From assembly GCA_030630445.1 (NCBI GenBank), contig DAOVNC010000090.1, forward strand, positions 1 through 9,901: a stretch of DNA of 9,901 nt. Direction: 5' to 3'. The position numbers were made by a program, and so were the translations under genes. The notes below the pieces were generated by a model that saw nothing but the letters and a program-made list of their open reading frames with translations, was not told the DNA's origin and did no database searches. The DNA comes from Kiritimatiellales bacterium (GTDB taxonomy: Bacteria; Verrucomicrobiota; Kiritimatiellia; Kiritimatiellales; Pontiellaceae). Shown piece by piece: positions 1 to 6,960 of the stretch. Positions within the stretch are counted from its first letter, which is position 1; every line of letters begins with the position of its first letter.

Positions 1-1
1 G

Positions 2-541
2 GAATCCGCCGACCTCTTCCTCGTGCTCATGATGCGCCTGCTCAAAGACGGCGGCCGCGCCGCCATTGTTTTGCCCGACGGCTCCCTCACCGGCGACGGC
101 GTCAAACAACGCATCCGCGAAAAGTGGCTCACCGAATGCAACCTGCACACCATCGTCCGCCTGCCCAATTCCGTCTTTTCGCCCTATGCCACCGTCGCCA
201 CCAACCTGCTCTTCTTCACCAAAGGCAATCCCACCAAACACGTTTGGTATTACGAACACCGCCTGCCCGAAGGCCAGAAATCCTACTCCAAAACCAAGCC
301 CATCCGCCCCGAGGAATTCGACCCCGTCGGCCAATGGATGAAAAAGCCCAAAGCCTCCGACCAAGCATGGAAAGTCTCCATCAAACAGATCGAAGAACGC
401 GGTTGGGATCTCGACATTAAAAACCCCAATCGCCAGGAAGAGGAAGTCGAGCACACCACCGCCGAACTGCTCGACCGCCTCCACACCTCCTTCAAAACCT
501 CCGACACCCTTTTAGAAAAACTCAAAAAGGAACTCCGCTAA
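2..541 (+). CDS. hsdM: Type I restriction-modification DNA methyltransferase subunit HsdM (C-terminal part, 5' end outside window)
   Basis: The reading frame is open from the window edge, so only the last 179 residues or so are seen. HsdM is the adenine-N6 methyltransferase subunit, which joins HsdS to methylate, and with HsdR to cleave, DNA. The fragment holds the late part of the N6_Mtase domain: the strand LKDGGRAAIVLPDG, then a segment reading IVRLPNSVFSPYATVATNLLFF, which is typical of HsdM proteins. A charged helical C-terminus ending LEKLKKELR follows. The catalytic NPPF-type motif and the SAM-binding motif would lie upstream and cannot be checked. The stop codon TAA shares one base with the ATG of hsdS (TAATG), so the two are translationally coupled. 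Codons are strongly C-ending, unlike the second half of hsdS. Identification is secure; whether the gene is intact is unknown. Confidence 0.94.
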   Translation, partial: ESADLFLVLMMRLLKDGGRAAIVLPDGSLTGDGVKQRIREKWLTECNLHTIVRLPNSVFSPYATVATNLLFFTKGNPTKHVWYYEHRLPEGQKSYSKTKPIRPEEFDPVGQWMKKPKASDQAWKVSIKQIEERGWDLDIKNPNRQEEEVEHTTAELLDRLHTSFKTSDTLLEKLKKELR

Positions 542-1857
542 TGGCGCAGTGGAAAACAGTTAAGTTGGGGGAGGTCTGTGATTTCACGAAGGGTGGAACC
601 GGCATCGCCAAAGCGACGCCCGGAAAGTATCCGCTCGTCGTCACCGCTGCTGGTCGAAAAACTTGCTCCACCTATCAGTTCGATGCTGAGGCGGTTTGTA
701 TTCCTCTCGTTTCTTCTGCCGGACACGGAAAGAAGAAGCTCAATTACGTTCACTACCAGACCGGAAAGTTTGCCCTCGGAACCATCCTCGTTGCCGTGGT
801 TCCAAAGGATGGAAAAACTTTAAGCACCCGATTCTTGCACCTGTACCTTTCGCATTTGAAGGATCTTATTCTCGTTCCGCTCATGCGCGGAGCGGCCAAT
901 GTTTCCCTGTCGGTTGGAGCCATCAAGGATATAGAAATCCCTTTGCCAAGCATTGATGAACAGGCAGTCATAGTTTCTCGATTTGAGAATATTGATTCCG
1001 AACAGCAGGAACTAGTTGATGAAATCACCGAACAAGAAGCCCTGCTAAAAAAGCTACGGCAATCGATTTTACAGGATGCGATTCAAGGCAAGCTCACCGC
1101 CGACTGGCGCGCGGCGCACCCCGACACCGAACCCGCCGCCGACCTGCTCAAACGCATCCAAGCCGAAAAACAAAAGCTCCTCGCCGTCAAGAAAATCCGC
1201 AAACAAAAACCCCCCCCCCCCATCAACCCCGAAGAACCCCCCTTCGAAATTCCACAAGGCTGGGAGAGCACAAGACTCGGTAATATTTGCCAAAAAATGT
1301 CTACAGGACCTTTTGGGTCAACTCTCCACAAATCGGATTACGTCAAAAAAGGAATTCCGTTAGTGAACCCAACAAATTTGATACGTCAGCGAATAGTTCC
1401 CAATGAGAAAATGATGGTGAGTACTCAAACGAAGAAGACGCTTTCCAGATATATCTTGAACACAGGAGATCTCGTTATTGCTCGACGCGGAGATTTAAGT
1501 AAATCCGCAGTAGTAACAAAGCGTGAGAATGGTTGGTTGTGCGGAACGGGAAGCTTTTTTTTGACACTTCATACACCTGTGCATAATGAATTCATCCTGT
1601 TGCTTTATGGTACAGAGTTTTGTCAGAATATCCTTAATCACAATTCTATTGGCTCAACAATGAGCAATTTAAACCAGAAATTGCTTAGTCATTTAGTAAT
1701 CCCCTTCCCGCCGTTGGCGGAGCAGCAGGCGATTGTGGCGCAGGTTACAACGCTGTTTGGAATGTTGGACGAGCTGGAGCAACAGACGACCCGCTCGCGC
1801 ACGGATGCCGCCGCCCTGATGGCCTCCGTCCTCGCCGAGGCCTTCGCTTCATCGTAG
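541..1857 (+). CDS. hsdS: Type I restriction-modification specificity subunit HsdS
   Basis: The 438-residue protein has the usual two-fold plan of DNA-sequence-recognition subunits. Target recognition domain 1 is about residues 1-135. A conserved helical repeat is at about 136-215 (IPLPSIDEQAVIV, then a coiled-coil-like LLKKLRQSILQDAIQGKL). A Pro-rich linker is at 222-235, and TRD2 at about 237-383 opens with WESTRLGNIC. The second conserved repeat is at about 384-435 (FPPLAEQQAIVAQV). The start overlaps the hsdM stop by one base. The linker is encoded by 12 consecutive C (codons 224-227). TRD2 DNA (about 1260-1690) is visibly richer in A/T than hsdM and the central repeat, which fits TRD exchange. 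The C-terminus reads LMASVLAEAFASS and lacks the GEL/GKL ending common in the family; the final codons and the stop belong to a sequence repeated twice more downstream. HsdS sets the specificity of both methylation and cleavage. No hsdR is in the window. Confidence 0.95.
   Translation: MAQWKTVKLGEVCDFTKGGTGIAKATPGKYPLVVTAAGRKTCSTYQFDAEAVCIPLVSSAGHGKKKLNYVHYQTGKFALGTILVAVVPKDGKTLSTRFLHLYLSHLKDLILVPLMRGAANVSLSVGAIKDIEIPLPSIDEQAVIVSRFENIDSEQQELVDEITEQEALLKKLRQSILQDAIQGKLTADWRAAHPDTEPAADLLKRIQAEKQKLLAVKKIRKQKPPPPINPEEPPFEIPQGWESTRLGNICQKMSTGPFGSTLHKSDYVKKGIPLVNPTNLIRQRIVPNEKMMVSTQTKKTLSRYILNTGDLVIARRGDLSKSAVVTKRENGWLCGTGSFFLTLHTPVHNEFILLLYGTEFCQNILNHNSIGSTMSNLNQKLLSHLVIPFPPLAEQQAIVAQVTTLFGMLDELEQQTTRSRTDAAALMASVLAEAFASS
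1210..1221 (+). repeat. 12-base poly-C tract inside hsdS
   Basis: Twelve uninterrupted C residues encode Pro224-Pro227 between the central conserved region and TRD2. Homopolymers of this length are prone to slippage. Loss of one C would end the protein at the TAG at 1361-1363 (about 273 residues). Gain of one C would end it at the TAA at 1281-1283 (about 247 residues). Both products keep TRD1 plus the complete central repeat and lose TRD2. A tract of this length is also a place where base calling can fail. Confidence 0.9.
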
Positions 1858-1877
1858 ACGCGCGCTTCCTGCCGCGT
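1816..1877 (+). repeat. hsdS 3'-end repeat, copy 1 (within and just after the intact hsdS)
   Basis: This is the reference copy of a repeat found three times. It covers the last codons of hsdS (LMASVLAEAFASS), the TAG stop and 20 bases beyond it. The most conserved core, 1850-1877, runs from CATCGTAG through ACGCGCGCTTCCTGCCGCGT. It is identical over 28 bases to 5039-5066 and nearly identical to 3456-3484. The core holds a short inverted repeat, ACGCG with CGCGT. Similarity among the copies stops right after GCCGCGT, giving a sharp right boundary. Confidence 0.85.
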
Positions 1878-2126
1878 TGCACCCCCGCACCGCCCTACCG
1901 AATTGTGCAAAAAGGAGGCCTTATTTATCGGCGCAGACAATAAAACAGAATGGTTTGCAAATTCTAGCGCTCCTCCTTGCCACCAAATGTTGTGGTTCAT
2001 ACCCTTCGGGGAGCCTATATCATGTGGTATTTCTTTTTCTCGCTGACATAAACAAATTAGCTTTTATTTCCGTACCCGATTGAATAGCTTACGGGGCTGT
2101 TTTGATTGGGATTGCGTGGGGATTGA
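1858..2126. other. Gene-free stretch between hsdS and the HEPN gene
   Basis: 269 bases, AT-rich after about 1915. The first 20 bases are the end of the hsdS-tail repeat. A Shine-Dalgarno-like AAGGAGG lies at about 1911-1917 but has no ATG, GTG or TTG at suitable spacing, so it may be the relic of a removed gene. The only open frame here (1877-2083, 68 codons from TTG) has no protein character that I recognise. I found no convincing sigma-70 promoter or terminator, although a promoter for the downstream operon should lie in this stretch. Confidence 0.5.
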
Positions 2127-2531
2127 ATGAGTACTTTGCGGGATAAAGCACAAGAATCATGGGAGACAGCCGAAACGCTCCATAGAGAAGATTTATACCT
2201 TAATTGCGTAGCAAACAGATTCTACTATGCACTTTTTCAAGCGACTAAGTGGCATAACGAACAACTAGTAGAACCACTAAAAGAAAAAACCGAAACAGAC
2301 AGAAATGGGAACAAAAGAATTGTTGAACGTACTCATGAATTTGCTAGGCGCATTATCGATGAGACATTAAGAAGTATTGAACACTCTCGTACCTTTAAAG
2401 ATTTTAAGCGATTTAGGATAACTGCTGACTACAAAAAGCACAACGTCAGCAAACATGATCTGTCCAGTTACAACATCTCCAAGGCACAAGAACTGCTAAA
2501 CAAATTGCTAGAGATAGGAGAAAATCCATAA
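2127..2531 (+). CDS. HEPN-domain protein (UPF0332-like), putative RNase toxin
   Basis: The 134-residue all-helical protein follows the pattern of small HEPN/UPF0332 proteins. Helix 1 has AQESWETAETLHRE and helix 2 has CVANRFYYALFQATKW (residues 27-42), matching the family's SRAYYAMFHA-type helix. The C-terminal part has RITADYKKHNVS and a last helix, ISKAQELLNKLLE. A candidate RX4-6H RNase motif is R64-IVERT-H70, but Ile rather than a polar residue follows the Arg, so catalysis is uncertain. HEPN proteins are commonly RNases or RNA-binding partners in toxin-antitoxin and defence systems, often paired with MNT nucleotidyltransferases. Here the next gene overlaps by one base and is not an obvious MNT. 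The Shine-Dalgarno before the ATG is weak (GTGGGGA). Codon use is AT-rich relative to hsdM and tilS, consistent with acquisition. The fold assignment is fairly sure; toxin activity is inferred. Confidence 0.7.
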   Translation: MSTLRDKAQESWETAETLHREDLYLNCVANRFYYALFQATKWHNEQLVEPLKEKTETDRNGNKRIVERTHEFARRIIDETLRSIEHSRTFKDFKRFRITADYKKHNVSKHDLSSYNISKAQELLNKLLEIGENP

Positions 2532-2989
2532 TGAAAGATCTAAACAATGTAATCGATCAGATCAAAGGCCTTTTCTCCGACATTCATGTTGAGATTGAAA
2601 AGCATGCTGTTATCGGAGGAGAATATGAAGTTTCTTGCTTCGGCATTCACGAAGATCGTTCTAATAAACTTGTTTCGTTTATTTATGACCTTAACGACGA
2701 GCTATATCCCGATTATGAGATAGAGCTTATTCCGATCTTATATACCAAGGAAGAAACCAGGGAGCATTTCCCGGCCATAGCCGATCAGCTATTGATGGAA
2801 TCCATCTCCCGGACACTGCCTACTCCAAAGTTTCTACCGGTCCACAACTCAGAATTTCCAACCACCCCCTGTGTGTGTCATCCCGCAAACCTCCAAAACC
2901 CCGTCTATGCAATGGATGAGCCATCTGGAACACGGCTCTATCCAACCGAGAAGGCAGCAGTGGACGAAACATACGCAAGAGCTGCGTAA
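2531..2989 (+). CDS. Unrecognised 152-aa protein, possible antitoxin of the HEPN/SecB-like module
   Basis: I do not recognise the family. The ATG overlaps the stop of the HEPN gene by one base, with TAGGAG ten bases upstream, so the two are coupled. Residues 1-93 look like a small alpha/beta domain, with strands and helices around EYEVSCFGIHE, NKLVSFIYDLNDELY and YEIELIPILYTKEE. Residues 95-152 form a Pro-rich tail of low helix propensity (LPTPKFLPVH, PTTPCVCHPANLQNPVY) ending in TYARAA. In known toxin-antitoxin-chaperone operons the antitoxin sits between toxin and SecB-like chaperone and has a C-terminal chaperone-addiction extension. The position and two-part form here match that plan, but no sequence motif proves it. 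A diverged MNT-type antitoxin was considered: CFG could align with the LFGS element, but the catalytic Asp residues are missing. The gap to the next gene is 18 bases. Confidence 0.75.
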   Translation: MKDLNNVIDQIKGLFSDIHVEIEKHAVIGGEYEVSCFGIHEDRSNKLVSFIYDLNDELYPDYEIELIPILYTKEETREHFPAIADQLLMESISRTLPTPKFLPVHNSEFPTTPCVCHPANLQNPVYAMDEPSGTRLYPTEKAAVDETYARAA

Positions 2990-3007
2990 ACCAGAGCGAT
3001 CAAGACC

Positions 3008-3421
3008 ATGAATGACAACGAAAACCCCGGGATTAGCTTTAATTACATCAACCTAGTCGCTAGTTGTGTAAACATGATCGACGCAGCCGTTGAGCTAAAT
3101 TATGGCCTTGCCGTAACAAAGATTGACCGCAAGGAAATTAGCGACTCAGAAATGGTTGCCTTCATCTATTTTGATTTGATGAAGGGGGTTGAAAATCCGC
3201 CATTCAGCTTCACGGCAACCTATGCCGTGAGCTACCTCCGAGCAGCCGATGCATCGTTGTCATGGGAAGAGTTCAATAATGGATTTATTCTCAGCCACGT
3301 TCTTCCCTATTTCAGGGAATTTGTCACCAGCGTCACGCAACGGCTCCCAGTTCCTCCGGTCTATATCCCCCCGACCAACATCAAGGCTCTACTTGCAGAA
3401 TACGAACAAAGTAATGCCTAG
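3008..3421 (+). CDS. SecB-like chaperone, third gene of the HEPN module
   Basis: The 137-residue protein ends with a pattern typical of SecB and SecB-like chaperones. VLPYFRE (98-104) matches the LFPYARE element, TSVTQRLPVPPVYIPP (107-122) matches the LTxRxxxPPLxLPP element, and PTNIKALLAEY (122-132) matches PVNFDALY. The preceding PPFSFTATYAVSY segment fits the beta-sheet core. SecB holds unfolded proteins. Solitary SecB-like proteins outside the export pathway are known as the chaperone of toxin-antitoxin-chaperone systems (Rv1957 of Mycobacterium tuberculosis controls the HigBA1 pair). The gene is last in a tight three-gene run, which supports that role over general secretion. No strong ribosome binding site is visible before the ATG, so coupling to the upstream gene is likely. 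An hsdS-tail remnant begins one base after its TAG stop. Confidence 0.68.
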   Translation: MNDNENPGISFNYINLVASCVNMIDAAVELNYGLAVTKIDRKEISDSEMVAFIYFDLMKGVENPPFSFTATYAVSYLRAADASLSWEEFNNGFILSHVLPYFREFVTSVTQRLPVPPVYIPPTNIKALLAEYEQSNA

Positions 3422-3484
3422 CTAATGGCCTCCACTTTTGCCGCCGTCTTCGCCGCATCGTAGACGCGCGCATCCCTGCCGCGT
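3422..3484 (+). pseudogene. hsdS 3'-end remnant, copy 2 of the tail repeat
   Basis: The stretch translates as LMASTFAAVFAAS then TAG, against LMASVLAEAFASS then TAG at the end of the intact hsdS, and continues with the same post-stop sequence (one inserted base) to GCCGCGT. Base differences within the codons show that it comes from a diverged hsdS, not from a recent copy of the neighbour. It begins directly after the stop codon of the SecB-like gene and in the same frame. No other part of an hsdS gene is attached. The 189 bases after it, up to the next start codon, hold only a weak promoter candidate. Confidence 0.8.
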
Positions 3485-3622
3485 TCAGGAAGCACAACGC
3501 GCGCTGCTTCTGCCTTTCATCGATTGCAAATTCAACACGCCCCACTCATCCACAACGAAGCTGGAAGCGTCGTCTATATTTTCACGCCGCCAAAATCTTG
3601 TCGGCTTGCATCGAAAATGCCA

Positions 3623-3651
3623 TTGGCTTTGCTGAACGGCTGTGCTAGAAA
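3623..3651 (+). promoter_or_regulatory. Weak sigma-70-like promoter candidate before module B
   Basis: TTGGCT and TAGAAA are separated by 17 bases and lie 22 bases before the ATG at 3674. Each hexamer matches four of six consensus positions. The site is plausible only because of its position; sequence alone does not establish it. Confidence 0.28.
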
Positions 3652-3673
3652 ATCTCCAGTCAAGGCGAAAGAG

Positions 3674-4465
3674 ATGAGTGCATTCGAAACCATAACATTC
3701 AGGCTGGAAGACCGAGTTGACGGGGTTGAAATAACCCCCGATACGATTGGATTTACGCGCTTTAATCGTTTCAATAAAGAAGTTGAGGATTTCATCAAGG
3801 GCGGTTCGCGCGAGGTGAAGCTCGACGAAGTTCACGTCGCTGTCGAAGAAGGTTCCTACAAGCTTCGGCTGGTGTTGCCCATGGCGCTCATCCAATTGAT
3901 TCAGCCTGATGTCCAGCGGCTGGAAGCCGGAAATGATTTGGATGGTATGAACCCGGCTCGCCAGACAATCGTGAAGAGCTGGCAACAACAAGCCCGCCAG
4001 CATTCGGATTTCAAGATCAGCATTGAGTCGCCGGAAAAAGCGTTCCGTTCAATCACCATTTCGAACAAAACCGACTATCACCGCAAAAGCGAAGATCTGT
4101 GGGTTGAAACCGAGAGATATTTGACGGGTCGTATTCAGGACATGGGCGGCAAGACTTCCGCGAATGTGCATCTTGAAGTCAAGGGATTGCCCAAGCTCTT
4201 GAAGATGGACAGCTCCGAGGAATACCTGCGAAACCAAACTGAAAATATGCTTTATCATGATGTTCAGGTTCGGGTTTTAGCCGAGCAGAATATACAGACT
4301 CGGGAGTTGCGCAAAGTGCGCTTGATCGAGTTTGCCGGGAAAGCGCCCTCGTATGACGAAGCGGAATTGAACGCATTGATCAAAAAAGGCACCAAGGCCT
4401 GGGCGGATGTCGAGAATGCCACGCAATGGGTGGCGGAACAGCGAGGGGAAGAGTATGGAGCGTAG
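3674..4465 (+). CDS. Unrecognised 263-aa protein, partner of the PIN nuclease
   Basis: I cannot assign a family. The frame is open from 3524 by TTG, but the ATG at 3674 is preferred: the upstream translation looks non-coding, and the protein reads MSAFETITFRLEDRVDGVEITP from a natural N-terminus. Residues 1-45 include a helix, FTRFNRFNKEVEDFIKGG. A strand pair around DEVHVAVEEGSYKLRLVLP follows, then a charged helical region and a C-terminal strand-rich part, VHLEVKGLPKLLKM. The last 80 residues or so are mixed and charged. There is no signal peptide or membrane segment. The gene overlaps the PIN gene by 11 bases, a typical spacing for a toxin with its cognate partner, so an antitoxin or regulator role is reasonable. 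It is much longer than usual VapB-type antitoxins and shows no AbrB, RHH or HTH motif that I can see. Composition is closer to the host core than module A. Confidence 0.8.
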   Translation: MSAFETITFRLEDRVDGVEITPDTIGFTRFNRFNKEVEDFIKGGSREVKLDEVHVAVEEGSYKLRLVLPMALIQLIQPDVQRLEAGNDLDGMNPARQTIVKSWQQQARQHSDFKISIESPEKAFRSITISNKTDYHRKSEDLWVETERYLTGRIQDMGGKTSANVHLEVKGLPKLLKMDSSEEYLRNQTENMLYHDVQVRVLAEQNIQTRELRKVRLIEFAGKAPSYDEAELNALIKKGTKAWADVENATQWVAEQRGEEYGA

Positions 4466-4958
4466 CGGAGCTGTTCTTGACACAACCTTTCTGATTTCAC
4501 TATCCGATAAAAACCGCCCCGCCCACGAAGCGGCCAAGGCGTACTACCAGTTTTTCCTAGAAGCGGGCATGCCGTTGTATTTGCCGACGGTGGTGGCTTC
4601 CGAATTTGGAATCAAACAAGCCATCACCGATCTCCCGCTACACAACTTCAAGGTTCTTCCCTTCAATTTGGCAGAGGCTATTCGATGCGCTGATCTAAAT
4701 GTAGCCTACTACCGAGATAAAATTGGAGCCGGACAACGAGATGCAGTGAAGGATGATTTCAAGATTATTGCTCAAACGGAAGAGCAGGAAGCGTTGTTCC
4801 TGCTAACGGAAGACCGCAGCACCATGTCGACCTACTGCGAACAATTGCGAACCGACGACAAAATCAACTTTAAGGTCGTGGAACTCTCCCAAGGATTTGA
4901 CCAATCCCTAATTAATGGAAATGGACAGACCGAAATGCACTATCCAACGGTGGAATAA
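4455..4958 (+). CDS. PIN-domain nuclease (VapC-like fold)
   Basis: The 167-residue protein has the acidic residues of PIN-domain Mg-dependent RNases in order: Asp9 in AVLDTTFLI, Glu50 in LPTVVASEF, Asp100 or Asp101 in KDDFKIIAQ and Asp120 in LTEDRSTM. The FLLTEDRS segment is the usual last strand-to-acid motif. I chose the ATG at 4455 because AGGGGA lies about eight bases upstream and the PIN fold starts at once; the frame stays open upstream to a start at 4407, which would only add a shadow of the preceding gene. The protein is longer than a typical VapC (about 130), with a C-terminal extension of some 30 residues (DQSLINGNGQTEMHYPTVE). It overlaps the upstream 263-aa gene by 11 bases. Such pairs usually act as toxin-antitoxin or defence modules. 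An hsdS-tail remnant begins about 23 bases after its stop. Confidence 0.82.
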   Translation: MERSGAVLDTTFLISLSDKNRPAHEAAKAYYQFFLEAGMPLYLPTVVASEFGIKQAITDLPLHNFKVLPFNLAEAIRCADLNVAYYRDKIGAGQRDAVKDDFKIIAQTEEQEALFLLTEDRSTMSTYCEQLRTDDKINFKVVELSQGFDQSLINGNGQTEMHYPTVE

Positions 4959-4981
4959 TTTGCCAGGTTCGCCCCCTGTGA

Positions 4982-5066
4982 TTGGCAGAGCAACAGGCGA
5001 TTGTGGCGCAGGTGGCTCGCTCGCCGCCGCCTTCGACCCATCGTAGACGCGCGCTTCCTGCCGCGT
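4982..5066 (+). pseudogene. hsdS 3'-end remnant with internal deletion, copy 3 of the tail repeat
   Basis: 4982-5013 matches 1714-1745 of hsdS at 30 of 32 bases and encodes LAEQQAIVAQV, the start of the second conserved repeat. The following hsdS section (about 80 bases in the intact gene) is missing. The sequence resumes near GCCGCCTTCGACCCATCGTAG, the usual last codons in a shifted frame, and runs through the post-stop core, which is identical over 28 bases to that of the intact gene (5039-5066 against 1850-1877). It cannot encode a working subunit. It separates the PIN module from the 148-aa gene. Confidence 0.85.
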
Positions 5067-5085
5067 CCCCTTTAAAAGGAGAACC

Positions 5086-5532
5086 ATGAGCTATTCATTT
5101 AAGATAGAAACATTGGATAAAAAAGATTGGCCTGACCATGATGATATTATGCTGCACGCGTCCTTTCAGTGCCTGATCAACTTTATTGAGGAAGAACTTG
5201 GCCGTGATGAAAATGGCTGGAGCTATCCCGACGAAACACCTCAAGAGGCTGAAACCTATAAAGAACTTATCGCCCTCTACACTTGGTGGACCGAAAAACG
5301 TACCGCCCGAATCAATCCGCTGGACGACAAATCAATCCTGCTACCAAGCGAAGCGGATCTGCTTGAAGCGATGCCCAACGGCCACAGCCGGCTCAAAGAA
5401 CTTGATCCGGTGAAATACGCTCAATATCTTGCAGCCACGAAAGAATCGATGCGGCTGGATGAGGAGTGGGAAAACGAAGACCAAACTAATCTAATGCAGC
5501 TTTTCAGATACCGTTTGTTCTTATGGGTCTAA
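5086..5532 (+). CDS. Unrecognised 148-aa protein resembling a phage protein family
   Basis: A strong AAGGAG four bases before the ATG supports the start, and it begins only 19 bases after the hsdS-tail repeat. The protein is acidic, with the pattern DWPDHDDIMLHASFQCLINFIEEE (residues 14-37), LYTWWTEKR (64-72), a central EADLLEAM and a C-terminal helix ending NLMQLFRYRLFLWV. From memory this order (an early W and L-H-A-x-F-Q, a middle LYxWW, and a basic helix ending in LWT/LWV) occurs in uncharacterised proteins of tailed phages and prophages; no function is known to me. No other phage gene is near. It could be a phage-derived cargo gene with a defensive or regulatory role. There is no partner gene, so it would act alone. 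Confidence 0.7.
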   Translation: MSYSFKIETLDKKDWPDHDDIMLHASFQCLINFIEEELGRDENGWSYPDETPQEAETYKELIALYTWWTEKRTARINPLDDKSILLPSEADLLEAMPNGHSRLKELDPVKYAQYLAATKESMRLDEEWENEDQTNLMQLFRYRLFLWV

Positions 5533-5567
5533 AAGCCCAGACTGATGCCATCGCGTCCTGACATGTC

Positions 5568-6911
<1,344 letters not shown>

Positions 6912-6960
6912 ATGCGAAAAACAAACCAGCCCGGCCCAACCCCGCCCACACCATCAGCGC

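Noticed and set aside
1877..2083. A 68-codon frame after hsdS (TTG start)
   Set aside because: Starts at the boundary of the tail repeat, has no ribosome site at its start and no recognisable protein character.
2531..2989. MNT nucleotidyltransferase partner of the HEPN protein
   Set aside because: Only a CFG tripeptide and a loose pattern resemble MNT; the GSxxxGxxxxxSDxD active-site signature is absent.
3524..3673. Upstream extension of the 263-aa gene to a TTG start
   Set aside because: The added 50 residues look non-coding and include sequence just after the hsdS-tail remnant; the ATG at 3674 gives a natural N-terminus.
1850..5066. Integron attC sites as an explanation for the repeated tails
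   Set aside because: The repeats have no GTTRRRY / RYYYAAC core sites and only a 5-base inverted repeat, and they clearly contain the hsdS C-terminal codons; no integrase is present.
5549..5560. Possible fourth, degraded copy of the tail core (CATCGCGTCCTG)
   Set aside because: The match to the core needs several gaps and is too short to separate from chance.
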